DNA of 64,000 nt from an uncultured Tolumonas sp. (GCF_963556105.2 NZ_OY829948.1:62001-126000); one strand, 5' to 3'; shown: positions 1 to 11,272, numbered from the stretch's first letter. Notes: generated by a model not told the origin, from the letters alone. Made by a program: numbers and translations.

Positions 1-65
1 TGCCAAGCGCAAAACCAGAGCAGCCATAAGACCAGTAACTTTTTCAGCCACATGGTCCAAGTCAT
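1..65 (-). CDS. N-terminus of an unknown exported or membrane protein (cut by window edge)
   Basis: An ATG at 65-63 opens a minus-strand frame that stays open to the window edge. The 21 visible residues run MTWTMWLKKLL and then VLWLLWFCAW: two lysines followed by a strongly hydrophobic stretch, as in a signal peptide or first membrane helix. A weak GAG lies about ten bases before the ATG. It follows the STAS gene on the same strand with a gap of about 110 bases, so the two may be co-transcribed. No family can be named from so little sequence, and the frame could be accidental. Confidence 0.4.
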   Translation of the reverse strand, partial: MTWTMWLKKLLVLWLLWFCAW

Positions 66-175
66 ATTATTAAAGCTCAGGAAATTACGACAAGCAGCCA
101 GCATAAACAGAATTCAGGTGATCCTAAAACGCACAGTTTAACCAAATCGGAAATGCCTGACGAGTCTGCAGTGCA

Positions 176-556
176 CTACATAGCCAATGAAACGTGTGAA
201 CGTAATTCGGATGCTGATTTTTTTGCCGAGAGATCAGCTAAAAAATCGCGAATGCTGGAATAACAAGTGATGGTTCGATCAATATGCAAAATAGAAAGCA
301 AATCGCGAGGTTGACCCTGTTTGCAGATCAAACGCATTCGTCGGTCATTATTTTGCAGTTGTTTGTAGAGGTAAATTAAAGAGCCAATGCCAGCAGCATC
401 AATAAAACCCACCGCACTGATATCAACCAATACATCTGTGTGTTTTTGAATTAATGCATCAATGATTGGCCGGATTTCTTCAACCATATTATTATTGAGT
501 TCGCCATCAACTGTCAGCACGAGTGTGTGATTCATTGTGTAAGTAATGACTGGCAT
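176..556 (-). CDS. STAS-domain protein (anti-sigma-factor-antagonist-like)
   Basis: This 126-residue protein is a single STAS domain like those of SpoIIAA/RsbV-type anti-anti-sigma factors. The signature region reads DISAVGFIDAAGIGSLIYL at about residues 45-63. In SpoIIAA-like proteins this position reads D-S-S-G and the second serine is phosphorylated by a partner kinase. Here both serines are alanine (A54, A55), so phosphorylation there is not possible and the protein may be locked in a partner-binding form or be regulated otherwise. The start is supported by GGAG eight bases before the ATG. No anti-sigma kinase gene is visible next to it, but the left neighbour is cut by the window edge. 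The STAS assignment is firm; the partner is unknown. Confidence 0.85.
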   Translation of the reverse strand: MPVITYTMNHTLVLTVDGELNNNMVEEIRPIIDALIQKHTDVLVDISAVGFIDAAGIGSLIYLYKQLQNNDRRMRLICKQGQPRDLLSILHIDRTITCYSSIRDFLADLSAKKSASELRSHVSLAM

Positions 557-730
557 ATTTGCTCCGAAATAGTTTCAGCCGATCACATCTGGCGAAGTTG
601 GTCTTAGCTGCAATAACTAATTCACATTTGATGCCAATTTTTTTACAAACAAATAAAACACTTCAACCTATTGATATTAAATGATTTTATTTATTACATA
701 CGGAGATATTGCACTGATTAGATGCATATG

Positions 731-776
731 ACTGCAAAATGCAAAATACTTTTCCTATTTTTTCGCATTTTGCAGT
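731..776. repeat. 12-bp perfect inverted repeat downstream of thiH
   Basis: The arms actgcaaaatgc (731-742) and gcattttgcagt (765-776) are exact reverse complements around a 22-base A/T-rich loop. The element sits 15 bases past the end of the thi operon and before the STAS gene, both on the minus strand. No U-tract follows it on either strand, so it is not a textbook terminator. It could be a 3'-end stabilising hairpin for the thi mRNA or an operator. Confidence 0.5.
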
Positions 777-791
777 CTCTGCTTAATGATT

Positions 792-1934
792 TTATTGAGA
801 AATCGGCGCGTTATGCCAATGTTGTGGACTGGACTCTTGCCAGATCACTTCCATACCTTGCTTTTGAATCACTGATGCCACCTGAACGGGGCTGCGCTCA
901 TCACTTACCGCAAATTGTTCCAGTTCGGGATGATCTTCGGCGTAGCCGCCCGGCTGAGTTTTCGAACCTGCGCTCATGGTGGTGATACCGACTTGCATCA
1001 GGAAATCCCTGAACTCCGGCCCTTCGCGGGTGGAAAGCGATAATTCCACTTCCGGATCGAATAACCGATAAGCGCAGATCAGTTGTAATAACTGACGATC
1101 ACTCATTGGGTTTGCCGGTTGGAAACCGCCGGTGCATGGGCGCAAGCGCGGGAATGAGATGGAATAACGGCTCTGCCAATGGGTTTTACGCAGGTATTGC
1201 AGATGACGCGCCACCATTAAGCTGTCAGTACGCCAATCCCCTAACCCCAGTAATGCGCCTAGGCCGATTTTATCCACCCCTGCTTCCCCCAGACGGTCTG
1301 GGGTTTCCAGACGCCAGCGGAAATCTTTCTTCTTGCCGCGCAGATGATGCTCGTCATAGGTCGGCTCATGATAGGTTTCCTGATAGACCATCACGCCATC
1401 AAGCCCCATACTCACCAGTTCTCGGTAATCATCAGTGGAGAGCGGCTGTACTTCCATCATCAGATAAGAAACATACGGTTTGATGACCGGGAAAACCTGC
1501 CGGAAATAATCCATGCCGGATTTGCGTTCATGTTCACCCGTCACTAGTAACAGCGACTTAAAGCCCATCTGACGAATGACCTGACATTCGCGATCAATCT
1601 CTTCCAACGACAGCACTTTGCGTTTGATTTTGTTGCTCATCGAAAAACCGCAATAGGTACAGTCATTGGCGCAAAGGTTAGCCAGATAAAGCGGCAGATA
1701 CATATTGATGGTGTTACCGAAACGCTGGCGGGTCAGTTTTTGCGACAATTCGGTCATGGGCAGGAGATATTTTTCGGCAGCGGGCGAGATTAATGCAGCA
1801 AAATCGGCAAGTTCTCGTTTGCCGGTACGCGCTAATCGGGCCAAAGCGCGTTCCACATCGGCGTCAGTTTGTGCAAGCACCCACGCTTGCTGCTCGCCCC
1901 AATCGAGTTTGGCCCATTCATCGTAGAAACTCAT
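792..1934 (-). CDS. thiH: 2-iminoacetate synthase ThiH (tyrosine lyase)
   Basis: Radical SAM enzyme that splits tyrosine into p-cresol and dehydroglycine (2-iminoacetate), which supplies the C2-N3 unit of the thiamine thiazole ring to ThiG. The 4Fe-4S motif CxxxCxxC is visible at C88, C92 and C95 ([11 protein letters not shown]). At 380 residues it matches the length of the E. coli enzyme. Its ATG overlaps the thiG stop by four bases, so the two are translationally coupled. It is the last gene of the thi operon. Use of ThiH rather than the glycine oxidase ThiO is typical of enteric-type anaerobic or facultative bacteria. Confidence 0.96.
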   Translation of the reverse strand: MSFYDEWAKLDWGEQQAWVLAQTDADVERALARLARTGKRELADFAALISPAAEKYLLPMTELSQKLTRQRFGNTINMYLPLYLANLCANDCTYCGFSMSNKIKRKVLSLEEIDRECQVIRQMGFKSLLLVTGEHERKSGMDYFRQVFPVIKPYVSYLMMEVQPLSTDDYRELVSMGLDGVMVYQETYHEPTYDEHHLRGKKKDFRWRLETPDRLGEAGVDKIGLGALLGLGDWRTDSLMVARHLQYLRKTHWQSRYSISFPRLRPCTGGFQPANPMSDRQLLQLICAYRLFDPEVELSLSTREGPEFRDFLMQVGITTMSAGSKTQPGGYAEDHPELEQFAVSDERSPVQVASVIQKQGMEVIWQESSPQHWHNAPISQ

Positions 1935-2710
1935 GCCAGTGTCTCCAAAAATGCCGCTAACGGGCTGGAAGCAATGGCTTGCTGATTTACTGCACCGAGA
2001 CCACTTTCGTAAGCGATACGGCCAGCTTCCACTGCCATTTTGAAGGCTTGCGCCATGGCAATCGGATCGCCCGCGACCGCAATTGCGGTATTCACCAACA
2101 CGGCATCAGCCCCCATCTCCAGTGCGGCAGCGGCATGCGATGGCGCACCGATGCCGGCATCCACAATCACCGGTACGCTGGCTTGTTCGATGATAATTTC
2201 CAGCATCGCTTTGGTGGAAAGCCCCTGATTCGAACCAATCGCTGCACCGAGAGGCATGACGGCGGCACAACCGACCTCTTCCAAGCGTTTACACAGCAGC
2301 GGATCCGCGCCGCAGTATGGCAGCACAACAAAACCCTGCTTGCAAAGCTCTTCTGCGGCTTTAAAAGTTTCTATCGGATCAGGCATCAGGTAACGCGGAT
2401 CAGGATGAATTTCTAACTTCAGCCAGTTCGTGCCGAGCGCTTCGCGCGCCAGTTGTGCGGCGAAAATCGCTTCTTTCGCATTACGAGCACCGGAGGTGTT
2501 CGGCAGCAATTGCACGCCCATCGCCCGCAACGGTGCCAGAATTTGCAGGTCGGGCTCATCTAGGCGCACACGTTTCAGTGCCAGCGTAACAATTTGCGTG
2601 GCACTGGCCGTTAATGCCTGTTGCATCACCTGAGCCGAGGCAAATTTGCCAGTGCCGGTGAGTAAACGAGAGCTAAATGTTTTATCGGCGATCTGTAATG
2701 GTAACGTCAT
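1931..2710 (-). CDS. thiG: Thiazole synthase ThiG
   Basis: TIM-barrel enzyme that forms the thiazole phosphate ring from 1-deoxy-D-xylulose 5-phosphate, dehydroglycine from ThiH, and sulfur carried as thiocarboxylate on ThiS. The Schiff-base lysine is expected at K98 in the stretch [10 protein letters not shown]. The N-terminal RLLTGTGKF and the phosphate-binding glycine-rich loops are typical. It has 259 residues, normal for the family. It begins two bases after the thiS stop and overlaps thiH by four bases, in the middle of the thi operon. Confidence 0.97.
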   Translation of the reverse strand: MTLPLQIADKTFSSRLLTGTGKFASAQVMQQALTASATQIVTLALKRVRLDEPDLQILAPLRAMGVQLLPNTSGARNAKEAIFAAQLAREALGTNWLKLEIHPDPRYLMPDPIETFKAAEELCKQGFVVLPYCGADPLLCKRLEEVGCAAVMPLGAAIGSNQGLSTKAMLEIIIEQASVPVIVDAGIGAPSHAAAALEMGADAVLVNTAIAVAGDPIAMAQAFKMAVEAGRIAYESGLGAVNQQAIASSPLAAFLETLA

Positions 2711-2712
2711 GG

Positions 2713-2913
2713 TTAACCTCCAGCGATGGCGCGAAACAGATCCACGTCGTCGTGTTCAGAAAGATAGGTATGGCTCCACTGGCTGCGTGGGATGACCTGT
2801 TGGTTTATCGCCACCGCGACACCGGCTTTAAGCTGATTTTGCGCGGATAACAGCGCTTCAAGGCTGCAAGATGATTCGAGTTGCAGCGACTCGCCGTTTA
2901 AGCGGATTTGCAT
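2713..2913 (-). CDS. thiS: Sulfur carrier protein ThiS
   Basis: Ubiquitin-fold sulfur carrier of 66 residues ending in the required Gly-Gly (AIAGG). ThiF adenylates this C-terminus, which is then converted to a thiocarboxylate that gives sulfur to ThiG. A longer open frame extends upstream, but the start chosen is the ATG at 2913 (MQIRLNGES), which has GGAG eight bases before it and gives the usual family length. The gene overlaps the end of thiF by 16 bases and ends two bases before thiG. Confidence 0.95.
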   Translation of the reverse strand: MQIRLNGESLQLESSCSLEALLSAQNQLKAGVAVAINQQVIPRSQWSHTYLSEHDDVDLFRAIAGG

Positions 2914-3692
2914 GTCGGAAACTCCATCGAAGAAGATGATAAAGCAGAGGAATGACAAATCGGGCAAGTCGGATCAGCCTGCGTTTTCAGGCGCTGCCAT
3001 TGCAGAGTTCGGCCATCAAAGCGCTGCAAAATGCCGGTTGGTCGTGGCAAATCACAGAGTAATTGCAGAGCCAGCAGTGCTTGCGCCGTGCCCAACATAC
3101 CGACCACCGGGCCTACAATGCCCGCTTCGCGACAGCTCAATCCGGTCTCCTCATTGAGTGGAAACAGACAGTGATAACAGGCGGTTTGTTGCGTTGGCTC
3201 GATCAATAACAGTTGCCCTTCCCAACCCGTTGCTGCAGCCGTGATCAGTGGCTTTTGCGCACGAATACAGGCCACATTCACACGCTGACGGGTGAGCATG
3301 TTGTCTGAACAATCGAGCACTACATCGACTTGCGGCACGATTTCCGCCAATAAAGCTTCGTCCACCGCAAGTAGACTTTGGTATTTAACGGCAGGATTTA
3401 ACGCAGTTAGATGAGCACAAGCCGCTTTAGTTTTCGGTTGATGGCGATCTGCTGTGCGATACAAAACTTGCCGCTGCAGATTACTGCTATCAACCTTGTC
3501 ACCATCCGCCAGCCACAATTCACCGACACCGGCTGCCGCCAGATAAAGTGAAGCCGGAGAACCCAGCCCGCCTAAACCGACAATCAGCACTTTACTTTGT
3601 TTCAGTTTAAGCTGACCTGCTTCGCCGATTTCTGGCAGTAATATCTGCCGCCCGTAACGCAGAAATTCATCATCAGAGAGCATGTCAGTCAT
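2898..3692 (-). CDS. thiF: ThiS adenylyltransferase ThiF
   Basis: E1-like enzyme (264 residues) that adenylates the C-terminal glycine of ThiS. The nucleotide-binding motif [14 protein letters not shown] is near the N-terminus, and two CxxC pairs (CYHC and CPIC) form the structural zinc site. The ATG at 3692 ([16 protein letters not shown]) is chosen because the family begins here, AGAGG lies nine bases upstream, and it overlaps the thiDE stop. A longer open frame to 3779 lacks family similarity. A second in-frame ATG at 3683 is also possible. Confidence 0.95.
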   Translation of the reverse strand: MTDMLSDDEFLRYGRQILLPEIGEAGQLKLKQSKVLIVGLGGLGSPASLYLAAAGVGELWLADGDKVDSSNLQRQVLYRTADRHQPKTKAACAHLTALNPAVKYQSLLAVDEALLAEIVPQVDVVLDCSDNMLTRQRVNVACIRAQKPLITAAATGWEGQLLLIEPTQQTACYHCLFPLNEETGLSCREAGIVGPVVGMLGTAQALLALQLLCDLPRPTGILQRFDGRTLQWQRLKTQADPTCPICHSSALSSSSMEFPTCKSA

Positions 3693-5252
3693 AAACAACC
3701 GCCTCTGGTATATTCCCTTCCACCAGCCGTAACAGACGCTCAGTCGCCACGTGTGGATCAGCTGCTTTAGTAATGGCACTCACCAACGCAATACTACCGA
3801 CACCGGAAACTTGCACTTCTGGAACACGAGCTTCAGAAATACCACCGATAGCAACGGTTGGAAAATCACTGGCAAGCGCCACATAACGATCTAACCGCTG
3901 TAAGCCTTGCGGTTGCGATGGCATCTCTTTGGTTTGCGTCGGGAAGATATGGCCTAACGCAATATAGGAAGGTTGTAAGGCAAACGCGCGCGCTAATTCA
4001 AAAAAGCCGTGGGTAGAAATACCCAGTCGTAACCCCGCATCACGGATCGCATTCAGATCGGCGATTTGCAGATCTTCTTGCCCAAGATGCACGCCGTAGG
4101 CGCCATGCTTGACCGCCAATTGCCAGTAATCGTTGATGAACAATCGTGCCTGATACTGTTGACCAAGTTTTATAGCTTGCTGGATCTGCTGTTCCAAATC
4201 GGGAGCTTCTGGATCTTTCACCCGCAATTGCAGTGTTCTGACACCCCATTGCAGTAATTTTTCAATCCACTGCACCGAGTCCACAACCGGATATAACCCT
4301 AATTGGTGATCGGTCGCCGGAAAAGCCGCGACCGCCAGTGATGCGTCTAACTGCCAAACACCATTATTCTGCGTTACCCAGCGCGGTTGCGGAAAATCAA
4401 TCGCCAGCTCAGGCCAGCCAACATGCGCGACCGGCCCCGGACCTTGCCCAAGCGCTTGTGCTTGTCGCAAACCTTGCTGCACATAAGCTTTCGCCACGGC
4501 TAACGCATCAGTGATGTCATAACCTTGAGCCAACAACGCGGCAATTGCAGATGCCAATGTGCAACCCGTGCCATGTCCATGGCGAGTGATAACTCGTTCT
4601 GATTCCAGAACAAAGCACTGAGTGCCGTCAGAGAAATAATCGCGAGTGAGCGCATCGTTAAAATGGCCGCCCTTGCAAAGCACAGCACTGACACCCAATT
4701 CGCGCAGCTTAGCACTGGCTGCTTCAAGTAATGACAACGGATAATCTGCAGATGAAAAATGATCGGCTGGCAGTTTTAGCAGCCACACCAATTCATTCAG
4801 ATTCGGCGTGATCAGATCCAGCTGCGGTAACAATTTCGTCAGCAACGCCTCGCGGATGTCCTGCTCGGCCATGTTGCCGCCCTGACTGGTGATCACCACT
4901 GGATCAAGCACCACAAAACAGCTTTGTTTGGCTTTAAAATCCGCCAGCCAATCGGCCAGTAACGCGACATGTTCAATAGTTGGCAGCAGACCAATTTTGA
5001 TAGCCACTGGCGGCAAATCAACCGCCAATACATCTAACTGATCTCGCAATATTTTTGCTGACACCGCCTCAGCACTACGCAACGTGAGCGAGTTTTGAGC
5101 TGTTACGGAGCTCACCACCGGGCAAGCATGACCACCCAAATCGTGGATGGTCAGCAGATCTGCGGCGAGCCCTGCTCCGCCGCCACAGTCATTGCCAGCG
5201 ATGCTCCAGACAATCGGGCGAGATGCCTGAGTGCGTAAGGAATCGCCATTCA

Positions 5253-5253
<1 letters not shown>
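3685..5253 (-). CDS. thiDE: Fused HMP kinase/HMP-P kinase and thiamine-phosphate synthase (ThiD-ThiE)
   Basis: A 522-residue fusion. Residues up to about 270 are ThiD, a ribokinase-fold enzyme that phosphorylates hydroxymethylpyrimidine twice ([17 protein letters not shown] near the start; [11 protein letters not shown] as the catalytic and anion-hole region). Residues from about 310 are ThiE, a TIM barrel that joins HMP-PP to thiazole phosphate ([32 protein letters not shown]). Both halves keep their signature residues, so both should be active. In E. coli these are separate genes; fusions are known in other gammaproteobacteria. It overlaps thiC by one base and thiF by eight. Confidence 0.94.
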
Positions 5254-7121
<1,868 letters not shown>

Positions 7122-7235
7122 TTAAATAGAATTCGGATGGCTTGCCGGAAGTAGCGTTGAGAGGAGTTTTGCAGCAAAAGATCTTAAGAGATCTGGCGAG
7201 GAAACACTCTAATGAAGATCGATTCCTGAGCGCAA

Positions 7236-7322
7236 CTCTTGTTTCCCTTCGCAGGTTCTAGCCTGATCAGGTTCAACGGATCCCGAATTAACGGTCTCAG
7301 CCCAAAGGGCACTCCGACAAGT
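7236..7322 (-). ncRNA. TPP (thi-box) riboswitch
   Basis: Read on the minus strand, the leader contains CTTGTCGGAGTGCC, then GGCTGAGACCG, then GGATCCGTTGAACCTGATC and a closing CTGCGAAGGGAAACAAG. These are the conserved thi-box segments: the CUGAGA pyrimidine-binding loop, the ACCUGAUC pyrophosphate-helix segment and the closing P1 helix (CTTGT with ACAAG). Its 5' end sits a few bases from the predicted transcription start. The expression platform lies between here and thiC. A short palindromic AGATC/GATCT hairpin followed by TTTT at about 7175-7195 may be part of it, but the switching mechanism cannot be settled by eye. Confidence 0.97.
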
Positions 7323-7329
7323 AGCGGTT

Positions 7330-7358
7330 AGTATGAAACGATGGCGCGAGAATGGCAA
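7330..7358 (-). promoter_or_regulatory. Predicted sigma-70 promoter of the thi operon
   Basis: On the minus strand TTGCCA (-35, 7358-7353) is separated by 17 bases from CATACT (-10, 7335-7330). Transcription would then start at about 7323, exactly at the 5' edge of the riboswitch aptamer. An overlapping TACTAA is an alternative -10. Confidence 0.55.
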
Positions 7359-7398
7359 CAATCAGATAACAATTGGTGATTATTGCCACAAAAAGATT

Positions 7399-7526
7399 TA
7401 TACCCAAAGTAATTGGAGTTGCAGCAAGGCGACAAGCGAACGAATCCCCATGAGCATAGAGATACTATGTGATTGGGGTGAGTCAGCGCCGTCAACGACA
7501 CTGCAACTTCAAGTACAAAGGGTATA
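7399..7526. repeat. ERIC element (intergenic repeat, about 128 bp)
   Basis: The segment starts TATACCC and ends GGGTATA. It contains AGTTGCAG and its partner CTGCAACT near the ends, and a core GAATCCCCATGAGCATAG followed by GTGATTGGGGTGAG. This matches the layout and conserved core of the 127-bp enterobacterial repetitive intergenic consensus, an imperfect palindrome that can form a long hairpin when transcribed. It lies between the thi promoter and yeaY and abuts the yeaY stop codon, so yeaY mRNA would carry it at its 3' end. Confidence 0.88.
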
Positions 7527-8036
7527 TTAGCGCGGAACGATCACGCGATGATGATAATAAAATCCGTCATCAAACAGCGGGCGTTCGTAACGAACTTCGA
7601 CTTCTTTCACGATTGGCCACAGCTTGTGCTCGGTCGCGTTCATGACCGCAAACCGATATGGCATCTCACCAATTTTGCCTTCGCGAGATGGCGCTGTTGC
7701 ACCAGAGACGGTAATGCTACGCCCTTTGGCATACAGCACCGGATCAAGCAACTGCGGGAAGATCGCAATAAAGCGACCCGGTGATTGTTCTGATTGTTGC
7801 GGTGTACCGTTATAGCTTAGTGGTAAATAAACCACTTCTACTTCTGTACCAGTGGCCAGATTACGGGTTTGCGCAATCACCCCGCTCCATTTCACCAACC
7901 AACCTTGCGGATTATTGGGCTGCGCCATTTGGGAGAATTGCTGGCGGATCAGTACAGAGTCATCAGCATAATAGCCAGTGTTGTTATTGGCGCAGGCAGT
8001 GACAAATAAGAGGAAAAACAGCGAGATCCACTTCAT
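7527..8036 (-). CDS. yeaY: Slp/YeaY-family outer-membrane lipoprotein
   Basis: Small lipoprotein of the Slp family. With the ATG at 8036 the protein starts MKWISLFFLLFVTAC, a standard lipoprotein signal with the lipidated cysteine at residue 15, and the mature part is a beta-rich Slp domain. A longer start at 8063 (overlapping the upstream gene by four bases) would add nine residues but has no ribosome-binding site; GAG lies nine bases before the chosen ATG. In E. coli the paralogue yeaY lies beside tsaB and yoaA, and the same neighbourhood is seen here, which supports the name. Function is unclear; slp in E. coli is a starvation and acid-stress gene. Confidence 0.85.
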   Translation of the reverse strand: MKWISLFFLLFVTACANNNTGYYADDSVLIRQQFSQMAQPNNPQGWLVKWSGVIAQTRNLATGTEVEVVYLPLSYNGTPQQSEQSPGRFIAIFPQLLDPVLYAKGRSITVSGATAPSREGKIGEMPYRFAVMNATEHKLWPIVKEVEVRYERPLFDDGFYYHHRVIVPR

Positions 8037-8059
8037 TTTGTTGTTCTCAGAAAGGAGTT

Positions 8060-8341
8060 TCATGCATACATATCGACACGCAGCATTTGTTCAAGCTGAC
8101 TGCGGCGATCTTGAAGGGCAACATCTTTATAAGCATAGATAGCCCGACTTTGTTTCGGGCTAGGTTGGTCGTAAGTTAACTTTTCTGCCGCCTCTTCCGC
8201 CCCGGCAGCAAAAACCACGGAGTCAGACTTGGTACTGCTCTGTTCAGCAGTTTCCTCACTGGCACGATCTTTCCCCGGATAGAGGTAACCATCCGGTCGG
8301 CTTAAACCTGTGATCGAAAGATTGCTAGCAGCTATATTCAT
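8060..8341 (-). CDS. Unknown 93-residue protein between tsaB and yeaY
   Basis: Begins MNIAASNLSITGLSRPDGYL. I do not recognise the family. No signal peptide or membrane segment is visible. The middle is rich in Glu, Ser and Ala and looks disordered; the C-terminal 35 residues (ending LEQMLRVDMYA) look helical and charged. It has an ATG start, though no good ribosome-binding site, and sits 31 bases after tsaB on the same strand, just ahead of yeaY. Position and frame make a real co-transcribed gene likely. Confidence 0.7.
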   Translation of the reverse strand: MNIAASNLSITGLSRPDGYLYPGKDRASEETAEQSSTKSDSVVFAAGAEEAAEKLTYDQPSPKQSRAIYAYKDVALQDRRSQLEQMLRVDMYA

Positions 8342-8372
8342 AGAAAACGGGTTAACTCATCCTGTTCACTAA

Positions 8373-9080
8373 TTATTCACGACCCGGCAGCTTTTTCCAA
8401 GTCACCTTATCACGTAAATATACGGGTGTAGCCAGAGATGGATCACAATACTCACCAGCCTGATACGCGGCAACCGCTTGTGGCAGCATATCCTGAGCCC
8501 ATGGCAGATTTAATTCGACCTGATTCTCTGCTGGTAACAGGTCCAATTTCGCCGCTAATTCAGTATAGCAGGTGAATCCGGTGCCTACGGCAACGCCACC
8601 GGCTATTTTTGCTGTCACTGCGTGCAGAAGTTGGGCAGCTTGTTCCGGCAGAATAACTGCTTCATCAAGTACCGGTTGCATGCGCCCATCTTGCAGTGTA
8701 AACGCGCCAAGATAGATTTCATTCATACGCGCATCTATTGCGGCAATGACCTTTTCCGCTTGCTGTCGACGGTAAGCGCCTTGTGCCAGCATCTGCAGCG
8801 TTGAAATGCCAATCAGTGGCACATTGGCACCATACGCCAAACCTTGTGCCGCACCAATACCGATACGCACACCGGTAAAAGAACCAGGGCCGCGGCCAAA
8901 TGCAATGGCATCCAACCCTTGTAATGATGTGCCCGCTTCTGCCATTAATTCACTCACCATCGGTAGAATTAATCGGGTATGCCCTTGTGGTGCGACTTGT
9001 TCGCGGGTCAATACAGCATCGTTCCATAATAAGGCTGCAGAACAAGCTTCGGTGGCTGTATCAATCGCCAGAATTTTCAT
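8373..9080 (-). CDS. tsaB: tRNA threonylcarbamoyladenosine biosynthesis protein TsaB
   Basis: ASKHA-fold protein that scaffolds TsaD and TsaE in making t6A37 on ANN-decoding tRNAs. It starts MKILAIDTATEACSAAL and contains the conserved GPGSFTGVRIG loop. The 235-residue length matches the family (231 in E. coli). A longer open frame to 9167 is rejected because the family starts at the chosen ATG. It overlaps the end of yoaA by 20 bases, the same pairing as in E. coli. Confidence 0.95.
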   Translation of the reverse strand: MKILAIDTATEACSAALLWNDAVLTREQVAPQGHTRLILPMVSELMAEAGTSLQGLDAIAFGRGPGSFTGVRIGIGAAQGLAYGANVPLIGISTLQMLAQGAYRRQQAEKVIAAIDARMNEIYLGAFTLQDGRMQPVLDEAVILPEQAAQLLHAVTAKIAGGVAVGTGFTCYTELAAKLDLLPAENQVELNLPWAQDMLPQAVAAYQAGEYCDPSLATPVYLRDKVTWKKLPGRE

Positions 9081-11049
9081 CAGTAATCGTCTCTTCTTGT
9101 AATAAGGCCGGTTGTAATAAGGCAGCCGGCTCAACCACCGGCATGTCCGGTATTGTCCAGAATTCACTTAAACGTGTCAGATCCCGACAACGCGGGATCG
9201 GCGGCAAACTTTTCAGGAATGCCGCACCATATGGTTTATTGACCAATCGCGGGTCACAGAGGATCAGGATACCACGATCCTGATAATCGCGGATCAATCG
9301 CCCTACCCCTTGCTTTAACACAATAACGGCTTCGGGTAATTGCAATTGCTGGAACGGATCGCCACCTTGCAGACGGCAATCTTCCATACGCGCTTTCAGT
9401 AATGGTTCGTCCGGTGAAGTAAACGGCAACTTATCAATGATAACGCAGGATAACGCGGCGCCACGCACATCGACCCCTTCCCAGAAGGAGGAAGTCGCCA
9501 CCAACACAGCATGTCCATCTGCCACAAAATCGGCCAAAATGCGCTGTTTATTATCATCACCTTGCACCAGCACTGTACGATCGAGTTTATCGCGTAATAC
9601 TTGTGCTATCTGATTGACACTGTTGTAGCTGGTACACAGGAAAAAACAGCCGCCCGGTACTTGTTCAATCACCGGTAATAAACGCTCCGCCAGTTGCGTG
9701 GCACGCTGATAATTTGACGTATCCGGTAAATTTCGCGGCACACACAGCAATGACTGATGCTCGTAATCAAACGGGCTATCTAACAGACAAGTATCAGCAT
9801 CCTCCACGCCCATACGCTGAGAGAAATAATTAAATTCCTCACCGACGGTGAGCGTCGCGGAAGTGAAAATCCAGCTACAACCGACCCGCATCACCTCTTG
9901 CGCAAAACGTTCCGCGATGGAAAGTGGTGTTACGTTTAAAGTGAAATGGCGTTTGGTGGTTTCATACCAATACGCGGCCCCCACTTCCGTGATCGCCGTG
10001 ACATGATCGACTGCGGTCAGAAAGCCGGTTAAACGCTCAAAACAATTATTGATCTGCTCTCCACGCCCGAGTGCCAATTTACAAACGTCGTAGCAAAATT
10101 TAATGGTTTCTTTCAGGCGTTGTAAATCACGCTGCATGGCTGGTTGCGCCAGAATATCACGCAGATTGCCACGGGAAGGCTCTACACCAAACGACAAGCG
10201 CATTGCCTGACAATCTTGAATCAAACGGTCCGCCGCTTTACCCAGTTGCGCCATATCTTTGGCTTCCAAGCGGTAAGCCAGACGTAATTCTTCAGCGACA
10301 TCAGACAGTTGGCGGCTGGAAAGTGACTCGCCAAAATACTGGCTGGCGATATCCGGTAATTGATGTGCTTCATCGAAGATATAGACGTCGGCATCAGGTA
10401 ACAATTCACCAAACCCCGTGTCTTTGACCGACATATCAGCAAAAAACAGATGATGGTTGATCACCACCACCTGCGCATCGAGTGCTTTACGTCGTGCTTT
10501 GACCAGAAAACAGGTTTCATAATCGGGGCATTCGCGACCTAAACAGTTGTCATTAGTGCTGGTAACAAAAGGTAAAATCGGTGCCTGTTCCTGTAACCCA
10601 GGAATATCAGCGACATCACCACTGAGGGTTCGCGCCTTAAAATTACGCACCTTCGGCAAATCGGCAAACACGTCTGCAGCCAGAAAGTGCATTTCCTGCT
10701 CCAGCAACGCTAAACGATAAGTGCAAAGATAATTCGAACGCCCCTTCAACTGAGCGACCGGTTTACCGTATTGCATGGCTAATAGCAGGGTCGGCAGATC
10801 GCGCTCGTAAAGCTGATCTTGCAGGGCTTTCGAACCGGTACTGATGATGACGCGCTTGCCACTATCTAAGGCGGGCACCAGATAGGCGAACGTTTTCCCG
10901 GTGCCGGTTCCGGCTTCCACCAGCAAACGACCTGCACTCTGGATCGTTTTACTGACCGCATCTGCCATGTGAACCTGAGCTTGGCGCGGCGCAAACCCCG
11001 GTATTGTCTTTGCAAGCAGACCGTTTTCAGCAAAATAATCGATATCCAA
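9061..11049 (-). CDS. yoaA: ATP-dependent DNA helicase YoaA (DinG/XPD-like)
   Basis: Superfamily 2 iron-sulfur helicase. Motif I reads EAGTGTGKT and motif II FDEAH. Four cysteines that can hold the 4Fe-4S cluster are seen: one in NYLCTYR, then CLGRECPDYETC. In E. coli YoaA works with the HolC subunit of DNA polymerase III in damage tolerance; here that is by homology. The start is taken as TTG at 11049 because AGGA lies six bases before it and the resulting N-terminus aligns in length with E. coli YoaA. Another TTG at 11082 is possible. It is first in the yoaA-tsaB-unknown-yeaY group and divergent from glgP. Confidence 0.92.
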   Translation of the reverse strand: MDIDYFAENGLLAKTIPGFAPRQAQVHMADAVSKTIQSAGRLLVEAGTGTGKTFAYLVPALDSGKRVIISTGSKALQDQLYERDLPTLLLAMQYGKPVAQLKGRSNYLCTYRLALLEQEMHFLAADVFADLPKVRNFKARTLSGDVADIPGLQEQAPILPFVTSTNDNCLGRECPDYETCFLVKARRKALDAQVVVINHHLFFADMSVKDTGFGELLPDADVYIFDEAHQLPDIASQYFGESLSSRQLSDVAEELRLAYRLEAKDMAQLGKAADRLIQDCQAMRLSFGVEPSRGNLRDILAQPAMQRDLQRLKETIKFCYDVCKLALGRGEQINNCFERLTGFLTAVDHVTAITEVGAAYWYETTKRHFTLNVTPLSIAERFAQEVMRVGCSWIFTSATLTVGEEFNYFSQRMGVEDADTCLLDSPFDYEHQSLLCVPRNLPDTSNYQRATQLAERLLPVIEQVPGGCFFLCTSYNSVNQIAQVLRDKLDRTVLVQGDDNKQRILADFVADGHAVLVATSSFWEGVDVRGAALSCVIIDKLPFTSPDEPLLKARMEDCRLQGGDPFQQLQLPEAVIVLKQGVGRLIRDYQDRGILILCDPRLVNKPYGAAFLKSLPPIPRCRDLTRLSEFWTIPDMPVVEPAALLQPALLQEETITDENSGD

Positions 11050-11272
11050 CGGGAATCCTGATACGAAATAGTGATGTAACAATTATATGGGAATTACATA
11101 TGTGACAGGAATAACAACTCGAACAATACAGAAGATTCTACAGAGGACATTCGGTCAACATCATGCGAATCTCTAATAGCGCGCGCGATACACGACACAA
11201 AAAATAAGCTAATGTAGTTTACTGTATATTTTGTGGCCAAGACTTAACTGGTTTTAAAAAGAGGTAATCGCT

